DNA of 64,000 nucleotides, taken from contig NW_023998455.1 in NCBI RefSeq assembly GCF_014805625.2, positions 2,356,504-2,420,503 on the forward strand. The letters are read 5' to 3'. The notes below the pieces were generated by a model. It was not told where the DNA came from. It did not search any database and saw only the letters and a list, made by a program, of their open reading frames with translations. The DNA is from Glossina fuscipes (taxonomy: Eukaryota > Arthropoda > Insecta > Diptera > Glossinidae). Positions within the stretch are counted from its first letter, which is position 1. Each line of letters opens with the position of its first letter. The position numbers and the translations under genes are program-made. Below are positions 47,531 through 58,861 of the stretch, piece after piece.

Positions 47531-48686
47531 CCATTAAAAAATATTTAGAAAGTGGACTTGATCGACTTGGCAAACGAGGCATTCGTAAATGACTTGATTT
47601 CGCTGTTCATCTAAATCACGAGAAATTTTATACAAATCATAAATGTTCATAGTTAAGATTCTCATACGCATGAAAGCACTTTTCCTCTTATTTTCTAAAC
47701 AACCTTGTTCACCATCTTCGAATTTAGTCGGAGTCCTCAGTAAAAGTGAAGTCAATGTCTTTATTAAAAATGATATTAAAACGCTTAATATTATCCGAAT
47801 TTTCTATCAACTAAGTGTGGGTGCGTATATATAGATTGTACAGAAAGAAAAGTCTCTGTCCTGGTGATGGATATAAAAAAACGGTTTTCAGTATTTCTCT
47901 ATCCCTCCACAAAACTCACTCTCTTCTAGCTGCTAGTGCACCAAAAGCCAAAAAAAAAAAAGAAGAAGAATATTAAAAGAAAAATTTATTTTTGTCATGA
48001 TTTTTGATAAAAAAAAAAGAAATATATTTTTTAATTTATATTAAATGCTATGTAAAACGATAGTCCTCAACACTATATGGATGTCTCTGGTTATATTGTT
48101 GTAAATTAATATATTTGCTAAACTGATTTTTCAAATTCCCTTAAAATATTTAAGAAATTAATAGAAAACAAAGTAAATGAAATGAAATAACAGAAAAAGG
48201 AATAGAAAGAAATAAAATTTGAAAATAAATAAACATTCGAATTTTCCTTTATTCTTGCTTTGCGATCATCAAGTGTACCGGAAAAAAAACTCATTTCATT
48301 GCTTGCGTTACGTTAAGGAAATGATAACAAGCTTTAGATTAGATAAAGCTAAACAAGTTTGTAATCTAATAACTTTATGATGAGGGAAACATTGTAAGCG
48401 AAAATTTTACTTTGGATAAACTTTCCCAAAAAGCGGACCTATAAAGTACAATATTCATTGAAATGCTTAACAATAATCTTTTAATGGCATGCAAAACTCT
48501 TAAGTACCGTTTACGTATGCGATAGCCGGCTGCAGCTCTGTTTGATATAATCTGCATCCGGTACCTGAGAAAGTTGTTACGAATTTCCCCATGAAAAGTA
48601 TCACAAGAAAAAAGGAAATTAAGGTTTAAAAAAGTTCAAGCTTTTGATTAATTCTAGTCCGGCTAAGGCTTAATTCAAAGAGGCGT
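47531..48686. other. No gene seen
   Basis: AT-rich sequence with A-rich blocks at 47950-48020 and 48170-48235. The small frames show no domain. Confidence 0.4.
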
Positions 48687-48689
48687 CCT

Positions 48690-49061
48690 TCTAACGAAAA
48701 ACAAGCTATGAACTAATTTCATAAACTCAGTACAAAATTTCAATTTGTTCACTGCGGAGCTAAATGCCAACACTACTTACTTATCTTCTGTCACATAGTC
48801 AAGTATTCAAGAACAAACTGCTAAATAAGTCCGTAAACTCAATACAAAATGCTAACACTAGTTGCTTATCGTTTGCCGCAAAGCCCAGCATTTTAGAACA
48901 AACTAAGCTCTTAAACTAAATACAAAGTTCAATTTGTGCATTATGGAGCTAAATGCTAACACTGCTAACTTATCTTCTGCCGCATAGCTAAGCATTTAAG
49001 AACAAACTGCTAAATAAGTCCGTAAACTCAATACAAAATGCTAACACTAGTTACTTATCGT
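48690..49061 (+). repeat. Tandem array of SINE heads with linkers, 190-bp higher-order period
   Basis: Head-like segments start at 48787 ('ctgtcacatagtcaag'), 48872 ('ttgccgcaaagcccag'), 48977 ('ctgccgcatagctaag') and 49062 ('ttgccgcataggcgag'). They are separated by linkers with 'taaactcaatacaaaatgct' and 'aacact(a/g)'. Units 48787 and 48977 are nearly identical, as are their linkers, giving a 190-bp repeat of two alternating linker types. Only the last head (49062) is followed by a SINE body. The same linker precedes the separate SINE at 44022. Confidence 0.75.
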
Positions 49062-49215
49062 TTGCCGCATAGGCGAGTATTTACGAAGCGTGACCATCAA
49101 CTCGGGATACCCAAATTCGATTCTCAATTTAGGGTATGTCGTCAGAACTACAGTGAAACCATAACATTTACTGATTCCCCGCCATCTGCAACTCTCCTCT
49201 TTTCTCCCTTCTTAT
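49062..49215 (+). mobile_element. tRNA-headed SINE copy S7
   Basis: The head 'ttgccgcataggcgag' is followed by 'gcgtgaccatcaactcgg' and a B-box-like 'aattcgattctcaattta'. The body then has 'gaactacagtgaaaccata' and 'ctctcctcttttctccc'. The tail is less clear. Confidence 0.65.
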
Positions 49216-50714
49216 GTTTCTGTTATGCGTTAGCGTAACAAACGCTGTAATAAACCTATTATGCATCGATCCTTAAAAGTACTTTTAAGCAAAAAAGTTT
49301 CATTTTTATTCAAATTTAATTTTTAAAAAATTTTTTTTTTTTTTTATTAATATAATTTTTTTTTTTTTTTTTAATTTAAATTTTATGTAATACAATCAAA
49401 AGTCTTTATAAAGTGAAAGTGTATATGTTTTCAATTCGGATTTTCTTTAATGTATTTTTTTTTGTATGTAAGCCGAGGAAGAAATTAAAAACTTAAGAGT
49501 TAATTCCCTTCTCTTCTCTCTCACACGAATAGGAGAAGAGCCTAATAAATTGATCATTGTTGCCAAATTCTCTTCAGAAGTAGAAGACATTGTTACAGAT
49601 TTTCGATCAAAGCAAAGATTTAAGTCTTATTTACTCATCCCTGTTGGTCTGTAAGTAAACAAACATTATACTTAGACTGACCCTGGACATGAGATCGCTA
49701 TTTTCAAGATTGATGAACGCCTTATGCAACTGCGTGAGCCAACAAATTGTCTCTCATGTAATACAAAAGTTAATCTATGGTTCCTTAGGGATTTTTCCCT
49801 TGATTGAGATTGAACACTGCAATGATATGGCTTTCGTCTCTCTTCGAAATGCAGGAAAGAAAGCTGGATATTGCAAGCAATAATACTGTGAAGGGTAACT
49901 TTTCTTTAAGAACATTACAAGAGATATGCTACGCAACGAATCAATTTATGAGTCTCGTTGATAAGCTGTTGCGCGATACGATAGGAAACACAAAAAATAT
50001 ACTATCGTTTTTTTGATGGGGATCGATCGTACTCGATCGCTTTCCTATTGAGTCGGTTTTCTTGTTCGCTGTATAAGAAAATAATACCAAAAGGAGAAAG
50101 AAAAGTAAGTAAATAAACAAACGTAATATATAATTACGTCTAACGGTACGGAAATTATGCAATCTGAATCTAGACTAGCCAGTTCAAGTACCAACACATC
50201 AAAGCGCGTGTTCTGAAATAATTTCGGGTTGCTCGTCCCATAGCTTGAATAAACTTGAATTGATTTTCAACTGTATTATATGCTTTGTATGAGATTCAGA
50301 GATAATGTTTTTTTCAAATTTCCTTTCTATGCCTATATAAAGTTTGGATAGCAAATCGCTAAAATCTATAAAATCTTTTAGAGTTACAATCTTTTATTTG
50401 AACGATTACAATTAATTAAGATGAGTAGGAAGCTGCGCATATCAAACTCTTTGGTTGGACGCTCGTTTATTACCTTTCAGCTTCTTACTGGAATGCGCTG
50501 CTGTTGACTTTGAGATCCTTTGATGACTACTTAAATGCTCTTGAACATTCATCCTGAATTCGTCTGAAAATAGCAATTGACGATCACAATGGTTATTAGT
50601 AGAGGAAGGTGATCATTTGAATAGTCCCTACTTCCTTCCATGCACACGATTTATACTAATGTAAGTAAGCAGTTTAGCCAGTGTCTTTATAGTTCGTAAA
50701 AAAATTGAAAAATG
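49216..50714. other. No gene seen
   Basis: Poly-T blocks at 49328-49345 and 49358-49372. The frames at 49689-50016 lack a recognised domain or splice context. Confidence 0.4.
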
Positions 50715-51190
50715 CCAAGTACTATTCGGTCATGACCGAATCTTTTATACCCATCACCGTTAGCCTAAAATTATCGAACTCTTTTGCCTATTTGTAAACG
50801 ATATCGTGATAGTTACGATAACGTGAAAAGTTAAAGCTTCATTTTATATAACGCCGGGTGGGCGTAAATGATTTTTTCAATTTTTTGCAATAAAAGCGGA
50901 GATTTATGTACTTTATGAATGAGGAGCACTAAACAGGGAAAGCAAGAATGTTCTCAGTTTTTGTTGCCTTGTCCTTTGACCGATTTGTGGCATTTTCAAA
51001 TTCTCATATTTGCGAAGGGGGGTACGTTTGCCCCATACACTAAACAGTTGGACAGACAAACAGTCAAACAGATGTTTGGGTGCATATCGAAATTGGCCCT
51101 GGTGAAGAATACTTACACGTTATGGGGTCTCTGAAGTCCCTTTCTAAGTCTTGTAAACACGTATCCTTGGATGACGGGTATATGACGTCA
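50715..51190 (+). mobile_element. Mini-me-like element copy
   Basis: It starts 'ttcggtcatgaccgaatct' and 'ttatacccatcacc', the reverse of the end of the elements at 18640 and 60020. It continues with 'ccgggtgggcgtaaatga' and 'taaaagcggagatttatgt', a 'ggacagacaaacagtc' tract, and ends 'acgttatggggtctctgaa' as in 29840. Confidence 0.7.
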
Positions 51191-52699
51191 TATCTTTCGA
51201 CATAAAATTTGGTATCGAATATACACTGTGGACAATGGAGTGGAAAGGTGTAAACTCTTTCTTCCGGCTTTTTATATCTTCTCCCAATGATGAGGGGAAG
51301 TACGCTTAAACGCTTAGATCAAATTATCCAGAGACTAATTTTGAATAAGTTTGAATATGGGCGTGCAATCTAGAAGAGATTTGCCGAGAGGTTCAGATTC
51401 ATGAAAATATCATTTTTACAGAATCTTGGATAAGACAGTGATAAAAAAACCAGACTTAACCTAAGAGATCAGTATTCATTTATCAGAGATAGTAGGTATC
51501 GAATCTAACATCGAATTTCCTTTGGCGAATGGCAAATATCAAGATGAACCAGAATCAATCTTAGATCGTAGATCGATTATTAACTGCTTAGTTTTTAATT
51601 TCTTTAATTTTATTGTGTTATTTTATATTTTATTTATTTTGTCCTATATAGTATTGTAAATTTATTTTTAAGTCATCTATTATTTCGTACAATAATATGA
51701 GTAATAATTTTTCCCGGTTTGATTTAAATGCATTTCTTGTTTTTTTTTTTTATGGCGAAACTTTGTTTTTTTTTTATTGGTTAATTTTTTTTTTTTCGTT
51801 CTTTTTATGCTTTATGCGATTTTTAACATTTTATTGTTTTTTTCCAAAACTTTTTTCTTTATAGAATTTTTTAAAAGTACAACAATTAAAGTAAATACGT
51901 TTTTTATTTATTTATTTTTTTTTGTTGTTTTTTGTTTTCGTGTTTTACTTCAGAAGAACATTAGTTAATAGTAGAGAGTATGGATTGTTTTTTAAGAGAA
52001 AAAAAAATCGTAGGCTCTTAGCAAAAAATTTTCAAGTTGAAGCATTTATAATTTTAAATAATACTTTAAGTACACTAAAAAGTATTGAGCCTAACAGTAA
52101 ATACAAACAATAAAACATTAAATTAGACTCAAATATTCGTCCAGAGAAATAACTCCATAAAAATTTGGGAAAAAAGACTTCAATATTTTGAAGACTGCGT
52201 AAGAGGTGAAAATTCGCAGTCAAGCTTTAAAAAAGTCCTGCAATGTAAAACTGCCCTCAGAGCGGATGTCTTAGTGAAGGTGAGAAGCTATTGACGAAAA
52301 TCCGATCTCCGACATGACTTAACAACTGAGCAAAGTGACCCAAAATTTTGTAATAAATTAAATAAGAGGAGATTCTCCATGTCTTCAGGGGATCCCAAGG
52401 AGTAAGAGCCTCAAAAGTTCACAAAAAACAGCAACATCCTCTCCTCCCTTTTTTTATTCGCTCCTTTATCACATCATGTTCGAAAATCGTTCTAAATAGA
52501 TCGATTAGATCGTTAACAAGTTCCTCTTCTCTCCCCACTCCCGTTTTTGTTAGCTCTTTTTGTTCAATCGTGTTCGAAAATCGTTCTGAATCGATTGATT
52601 AGTCCATCAACAACTTTCTGATGAATTATTGAAGGGATGTCCCCTACGTTTGTAGCATGGTCAGGAAAAGTGAGGACAGAGAAAGAGATAGAGAGAGAG
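51191..52699. other. No gene seen
   Basis: AT-rich, with T-rich blocks at 51740-51800 and 51900-51930. Two segments near 52482-52530 and 52565-52610 share 'tgttcgaaaatcgttct' and 'aatcgatt' or 'tagatcgatt', a short direct repeat. Confidence 0.4.
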
Positions 52700-52872
52700 A
52701 GAGGCGGTAGCCGTAGTCTAGTGGGTGTGTGGCGAATCGGCAGGTGGTGTGCCTTTACTGCCTAAGCACTTAGCATAGCTGCGAGCAAAATTAATCGATC
52801 ATCAAACCACACTGTTGTGCGAATCCGCTAGCAGCGACTTTATAATCGCGATTCTTACCTACTGATCTATAT
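52700..52872 (-). mobile_element. tRNA-headed SINE-like copy S10, reversed
   Basis: Read on the - strand from about 52870: 'tagatcagtaggtaagaatc', then 'gcgattataaagtcgctgct', and later 'gctatgctaagtgcttagg', in the order of the family head and body. The body is diverged. Confidence 0.45.
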
Positions 52873-55004
52873 AAAGGTCAAGTATAACCGTTATCAGAAT
52901 CAAGTTGCATATCATTTTCATTTTGTTTTTTTTCTCTTTCGTGTGTTAATTTAAGTTTCGCCAGCAAAACTATGTACCTTTTCTCTTTCCTCAAAAAATT
53001 TAACTTTCACTCTATTTCTATTTCAATTAATGGAAAGCAACGCTACACAAAGCCTACAAACTCAAACCGAAATGACCGCAGTTTTATAGAAATGGAGACA
53101 TTTCGAAGCTTGGAATCCCCTTTGCCAATTTTCAACATGGAAACGTGCAAACCATTAAAAGAGCAATAATGTAAATTCTCAAAACTGATCAAAGACTTTC
53201 GAGAATTTCTTTTGGCAAGCAGAAAGAGAGAAAAAGAAAGAAATATTCTTACATATTACAATAACGGAGCGAAATCGACAGTTGCTAGCATCTTAGACCG
53301 GCGAAGGAGAAAAGAGAGTGAGGTGGAGCGGAGGCGGCAGGAAAGCGAGATATTGCTTGGATTTAGAAATTTCCAATAACCTTTCAATAAAAACAAAAGG
53401 AAAGAAAGCGAGACGAAGAAAGAGAGTAGGGGAAGGGGGCGGAAAGATCTAAAGTTTGCATTGCGAATATAGAGTTTTTGGTTGAAATGATTAAACCAAA
53501 AATTTTGATACAATATCTTGCTGCAAAGATAAGGTCGTAGCTCGGTTTGCGGTGCTAGGCACTAAGAGCTAGCTACCAAGCGCCTTCCCTTTTTTGAACC
53601 AATGGTTCTCGGTACAGTCCAATTTTGAAGGGGTGGTAAGTTGATGACACCGAATAGCGTATAGATTTGGTTCGATATCGAATATAAAATTTCTTATTTG
53701 TAGTATCAATGGCAGTTAGCTTCATAACGAGAACCATAAATCAACTCTGGTTTACAAGACCTTTATTAATAAGCAAAATTTAATTTAGTTAAAAATGATC
53801 TTATGACCGAAAAACACATGAAATTTCTGTGGCGATTTCACGAATTAAGTTCTGAATCGATATGTTAGAGGGGCACATCGCAAACTTGGAAGCACCGGCC
53901 AAAGATGAAAGTTTCCTGATACTTTAGAAAATTTCTTGTTATATACAAAAGCAGAGACAGGAAGAGAGAGAGAGAAATGGAGAGAACGAGAGAGCGAAAG
54001 AGAGAGAGGGAAAAAGGTGGAGCTGCACGGAGTACTCTAGTCTCTATCTTTGTCTATTCAGTCTTCCCTTTCAACCGTAATATTCTACCAAAATCGAAGA
54101 GAGGTAATTAGTGCAGAAATTCTCATAGAATTTATAAGACACCGTCCAAGAATAAAACCTTATTCAATCAATTCCGTTTTTCTTGATCTCGTTTCAACCA
54201 AACGTCATCTAGAAAAACATTTCATAACGAAACTGAAGTGAAAATTTTGAAAGCCCTTTCATTATGACATTCAATTCTCTCTGCCTGACTTTGAATATCT
54301 GTTAAACTATGATTTCTCGGAGTGACAATACTATCTGTAAGCCTCAAGCTATAGTATAAGTTATATTGGATCTTTGATAAGATCGAGTTTTGTGTCAAAA
54401 GAACAAAAAATAAAGAACAAGGAAGACGTCGTTTTACCTGCATAATTCGCAGGCTAAAGCTGCTGCATCCTAACCGACGATGAAGAGGCGGGATGGAGGG
54501 TAATATCGAAAGTGTAAACGTTGCAGCCAAGGCGAAGGATTAAGATAGACAATTGAGCTGAAGAAAAGATCGCAATGTCACAAAAGTTATAGTCTCCCAG
54601 CGAGACGACCTTTGGCTTCGTATGGCAAAGCTAACCTGGGAAACATAAGCAACCCTACGTATTACCCTCTCCACAATGTATTCAACAGACGTAGACTTTA
54701 ATTAGTTACCTGTTTCGACCAGAAAATTAGCGTTTAAATTAGGCCGATAAAAATTCAGCGATGCGAGTATACTCGTCATACGGAGAATGTATGAAATAAG
54801 ATGAAAAAATCACGAAAATATTTTCTAAAATATATTATTATATTAAATCCACGTTCATAATGAAAATAAAATTAATGAAAATTTTATGAGAAAATCCGAT
54901 AAGACAAAATTTTATACATTTTTAATAAAGATTATACCGTGTTATTAACAATTAATCGATTAATCGTTGGCTTATTATTGCCCGTCCGAAAAAAGTCTGG
55001 ACAC
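52873..55004. other. No gene; purine-rich (GA) tracts
   Basis: (GA)-rich tracts lie at 53220-53240, 53400-53440 and 53955-54015. The 102-codon - strand frame at 54222-54530 has no domain, signal or splice context that I can see. Confidence 0.4.
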
Positions 55005-55266
55005 TCTTAGATCAGTACACAAAACGCATCATTTATGTAAATAGGCCTCGAAGTCAAAGGGTATTCACATTCTAAGACCAGTACACAGAAAACTGATGCT
55101 TATGTAAACAGGTCCAAAGTCAAAAGGGATACAAATTCTAAGATCGGCATAAAGAAACTCGCTACTCAGGTAAATATGCTCACAAGTTAAAAGGGCTTCA
55201 CTTTCTAAGATCGGCGCACAGCAACTCGGTGCTTATGTAAGTAGACCAAAAAGTCAAAAAGGCTTA
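55005..55266 (+). repeat. Tandem array, four units of about 66 bp
   Basis: Units start near 55008, 55074, 55138 and 55207. Each begins 'ttagatcagtacac', 'ctaagaccagtacac' or 'ctaagatcgg', continues '(t/g)cttatgtaaa(t/c)ag'-like text and ends 'aagtcaaaagg'. Divergence between units is moderate. Confidence 0.8.
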
Positions 55267-56254
55267 GGTCGGTAGTCGAAAACCCGAACAACAGTGAACA
55301 ATTCCCCGCACCGACTTCATAATATGCAGCCAGCAACGGGCAGTGTTTTATTATTCCTCTCTTGAAGTAAACGAAAATAAAAAATGAAAAATTCCTCGCT
55401 TTTAATTTTTACAGGTAAGTAAGTATATGGTATGTAATGTTTATTATGAGTCTATCTCGAGATTCCTTTTTCTTTTATTTTATTAATTTTTTTTTTTTTT
55501 TTGTCAATAATTTTATTTAAGGAAAAATTTGAGCTATTGATTGGCTTAATGATTTCTAGATTTATTTAAAAAGTATTTCTTTATTTAGTATACATATATA
55601 TGTATATATATATCTGAAGAATTGTGCTAAGTAATGAGTTGTATGTATGGTTGTCACGTTTTTCTTGTTTACGAACTTTTGTAAATAAATTTGTTTTTTT
55701 TTTTTTTTTTTTAAATATAATCCTTTTATTTATAACTACATATGCAAATTTAATATATTTTTATATTTTTATTTTTTTTTTTATTATTATTTTCATAATA
55801 ATTTATAAACAAATTTAACAAAAAAGACAAATTCATTTCTATATAAAAGGCTCAGGAAATGAATATAAGAGATATTTGGATTTGGAGTTTCAAAAATATT
55901 TTTTATATTAACATATAACGTAATATTATTTTTGATTTAAATATCATTATAAATTATTTATTTATTTATTTGTTTTTTGTTTGATGTTTGTTGTTTACAA
56001 TAATTTCAGGTCTAAGGAGTTTTTTTTTTCGTTAATATTTTTGTGGTTAAAATTATATATATAAAACTTAGTTTTATTTATAATATTTAATAAATAATAT
56101 TAAGGTAACATTTAAAAGGACTAACTAAGGAATAAAATGTTATGATTTTATCGAAAAAAAAGTAGAAAAACTTCAAAATAAAATATCAAAAATTAGACTT
56201 TATTGTCTTATTAAGATTTAATTTTCATGTATGCCATTATATGGTTCGGGCTCC
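55267..56254. other. AT-rich stretch, no gene
   Basis: Many T- and A-runs, for example 55697-55712, with (TA)n near 55590-55610. No exon-like frame is present. Confidence 0.5.
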
Positions 56255-56480
56255 GAAAAATGAGGTTATCTGGCCCATATATAACATGCAGTGAATATGT
56301 AGATGAGTCAATTTGCACCAGTTTGCATACAATACAGTTATTCACATAGTGACTTTTGAATAAACGGTTTTTTTGAATGGGATGGGATCAAGAAACTGAT
56401 TCAATCCCCAACTTTTCCAATAGCAATCGTTCTTGGACCAAAACAAAATATCTTAAAAATGAATCAAAATTAAGATCACA
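56255..56480 (+). mobile_element. Left half of a dispersed mini-me-like repeat
   Basis: 'acagttattcacatagtgac', 'gaataaacggttt', 'ccaatagcaatcgttcttgg' and 'aaaatatcttaaaaatg' match the left half of the copies at 10600 and 13262. The (GACA)n tract is missing. Confidence 0.55.
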
Positions 56481-56627
56481 CACATTTTGAAATTTTTTCT
56501 TTAAGAAAAAACAAAAAATAACAAATTCCTGAGCTCCCCAGTTTTATTCATAACGAGCTAAGGAAAAATGAACAAAGAAATCTGGCAAAGGTGTTTTGCA
56601 TCGTAAGCAGACAAAGGGATATGACTA

Positions 56628-56657
56628 TTGGGTTGTTCGAAAGGTCATTTCTTTTTT
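56628..56657 (+). mobile_element. Possible mariner-type terminal inverted repeat
   Basis: After a TA dinucleotide (56626-56627) the text 'ttgggttgttcgaaaggtca' followed by 'tttc' and a T-run resembles the start of mariner elements, which insert at TA. No transposase frame follows within 400 bp. A weak inverted match, 'aatgaaacttttcaacta', lies at about 56969-56986, so a short non-autonomous element is conceivable. Confidence 0.35.
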
Positions 56658-57447
56658 TTTTTTTTTTGTATTATGCGCTTATCATGCGCTACACTTCGTT
56701 TTCTTTTCCTATACGACCATTCAATCAGGCAATGCCTCCTCCTATTCGTGTAATACGATATCGATCGGTAAGAAGTAAGGAAAGAGAGAAAGGAATAATG
56801 GGTGTTTATTTAATCGGTAACTGTTGTGCCTTTACCGGCCACATTATAACTACGACCGAGGCGTTACACCTTTCATATCGATTGCACTTTTCGAAAGCTT
56901 GCGATGGATACATAATATTAAATGAGATTCTTTTTGTATTCATATCATTGATCACAACCTATGGGGCTATAATGAAACTTTTCAACTAATGTAAAGCTTA
57001 ATAACAAAAAAAAAAAAAAAAATTCTTTTTAAATTCTAAACACAAGTTCATATAAAATCTCTCTTTGAACACTTATCATCGGAAGCTGATCTTGATGGCA
57101 TGGATCTAATCCATATTAAAGGTGGAAATATTTCTTTAAAGCACACGATGGGTATAAGTGGTTTCGTTCAACAAGGAAAATTGCTATCTTCGCCTGGAGC
57201 AGGCAACTTCAAAGCGTTACTGCCATAGTAGCGACGATAACAATCAATGGCAAATTTCTAGGAGAAATTAGGAAATTTTTGGATTCTATTTGGGAGTTTC
57301 AGCCGGACATTGAGACATGTCCGGCGGCAGGCGAAGAAAACAAATCATTGTAAACGCGATCCGGTAATGAAATTTAATTTTATGAAATTTGGTTTAATGA
57401 AAAGTCATATATATATATATATATATATACATGTATATACGTATATG
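56658..57447. other. No gene seen
   Basis: The + frame at 56591-56989 (132 codons) crosses the possible mariner end and a poly-T run. It has no recognised domain and is judged chance. A (TA)n tract lies at 57409-57430. Confidence 0.4.
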
Positions 57448-57651
57448 TATCCAAAAATTTACGCTACACTTAAATTTGTGAATACTTGTGCGATAAGGTG
57501 TTGGCAACAGAACAAGTTGCCAGCTGACATGAAATCTTGAGTATATATACATATATATCTATCCAAAAATTTACGCTACACTTAAATTTGTGAATATTTG
57601 TGCGATAAGGTGTTGGCAACAGAACAGGTTGCCAGCTGACATGAAATCTTG
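57448..57651 (+). repeat. Recent tandem duplication of a 92-bp segment
   Basis: 57448-57539 and 57560-57651 differ at only about two positions by eye. Each starts 'tatccaaaaatttacgctac' and ends 'gacatgaaatcttg'. A TA-rich spacer of 20 bp separates them, and TA-rich text also precedes the first copy. The period is 112 bp. Confidence 0.9.
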
Positions 57652-58065
57652 GGTCAATTTTCGGACCCTCTTTATAAAATAAACGTAAAATATATAGAAA
57701 TGAATAAATGCAAAAAATGAGAATTATTTAAAAATAAAAAAATAAATAGTTCACCATGCCTTGCAATAAAGTCTAATTTTTGAGGATTCGATTATTATTT
57801 TATTTTTTTACATTTTTTTTTGATGGTGTATATTTTTTTTCCTGTTTGTTTTGTATCAAGAATTACGTGTGATTATTATTATTTACTTATTTATTTATTT
57901 ACTTTTTTTTTTTGTAAAGAGTTTCAAAAATTTCCCATTTTATGACTTGTTTCTGATGTTATGTTCGTTTGGCAGTAACACGCAATAAAAAGTTATTTTT
58001 TAATTTAAGCTTAAGAGTATGAGAAAAAAAAAAATAATAAAAATTTTTGATAAAAAAAACAAAAC

Positions 58066-58096
<31 letters not shown>

Positions 58097-58711
58097 CATG
58101 TGTTTATAAGGTTCAATGATTTATTATTTGTTTTTTTTTTTTTCTCACTAAAATTTTATTTCTTCGTAAGAATGCTTACACTTCAGTTTTTAAATATTTT
58201 TTATGTGTATGTCGGTATGCATGAGAATTCAAATTGATTTTTAGTTATTGTTGTTTTTGTTGTTTTCTTTTTTTTCGTTTCCTTTATACTTATTTTTCTA
58301 ACTTTTGAAAAAATGAAATTATTTACAGAAAAATAGACATTGCTTACAAGTTTCGCTTTGACTTTTTCAATCTCGTACTAATTCTTTTCTTTGCTTCTTG
58401 CATTTTACTAGTTTTTCTAGCTTTCTTTGAAAATGTATGGCAGAGTTTTTATGCGTTCTTTCCTTTTTCTTTTTATTTTCATTTTTTTTTTTTTTTTTAT
58501 TCATTAAAAAAAAAATGTTCTGAACAATTTTGTTTGGTTGAGTTGTTGTTGCTGTTGTTGTTGTTGTTGTTGTTTTTCTCTCTCTTTTTTTCATATAATT
58601 AATAAAATTGTTCATTGTGCATTTCGTGTAATATTTGGTTTTAATTACTTAAACATAATCTAGTTAGTATTTCTCATCGTCTGATATTTCCCTTTGGGAA
58701 TTCTGTAATTC
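57652..58711 (-). other. Probable 3' untranslated region of the tetraspanin gene
   Basis: Downstream of the tetraspanin stop on the - strand the sequence is very AT-rich. On the - strand it has AATAAA hexamers (complement of 'tttatt' at about 58472 and 58496) and long A- or T-runs, such as 58061-58094. Which signal is used cannot be decided. A (CAA)n tract on the - strand lies near 58540-58572. Confidence 0.35.
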
Positions 58712-58861
58712 TCAGGCTTTGTATTGATGATTACGAACGGCGCAGCACAAACTCAATGAGAAAGTCAAAGCCAATAATTCCAGCAATATGACACCGGCCG
58801 TTACACCAAACAGTAGAACCCAATTCTCATAAATCAATTCAATCAGCTTATCAACGCAACC
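58712..58861 (-). CDS. Tsp96F: Tetraspanin last coding exon, with stop
   Basis: It encodes 49 residues from 'GCVDKLIEL' to the stop TGA (58714-58712). It contains the last loop cysteine and TM4. The acceptor is 'ataaag'. Confidence 0.92.
   Translation of the reverse strand, partial: GCVDKLIELIYENWVLLFGVTAGVILLELLALTFSLSLCCAVRNHQYKA

Noticed and set aside
54222..54530. A 102-codon - strand frame
   Set aside because: No domain, signal peptide or exon context. It is within the length expected by chance for this window.
56591..56989. A 132-codon + frame
   Set aside because: It crosses a possible mariner end and a poly-T run, and has no recognised domain.
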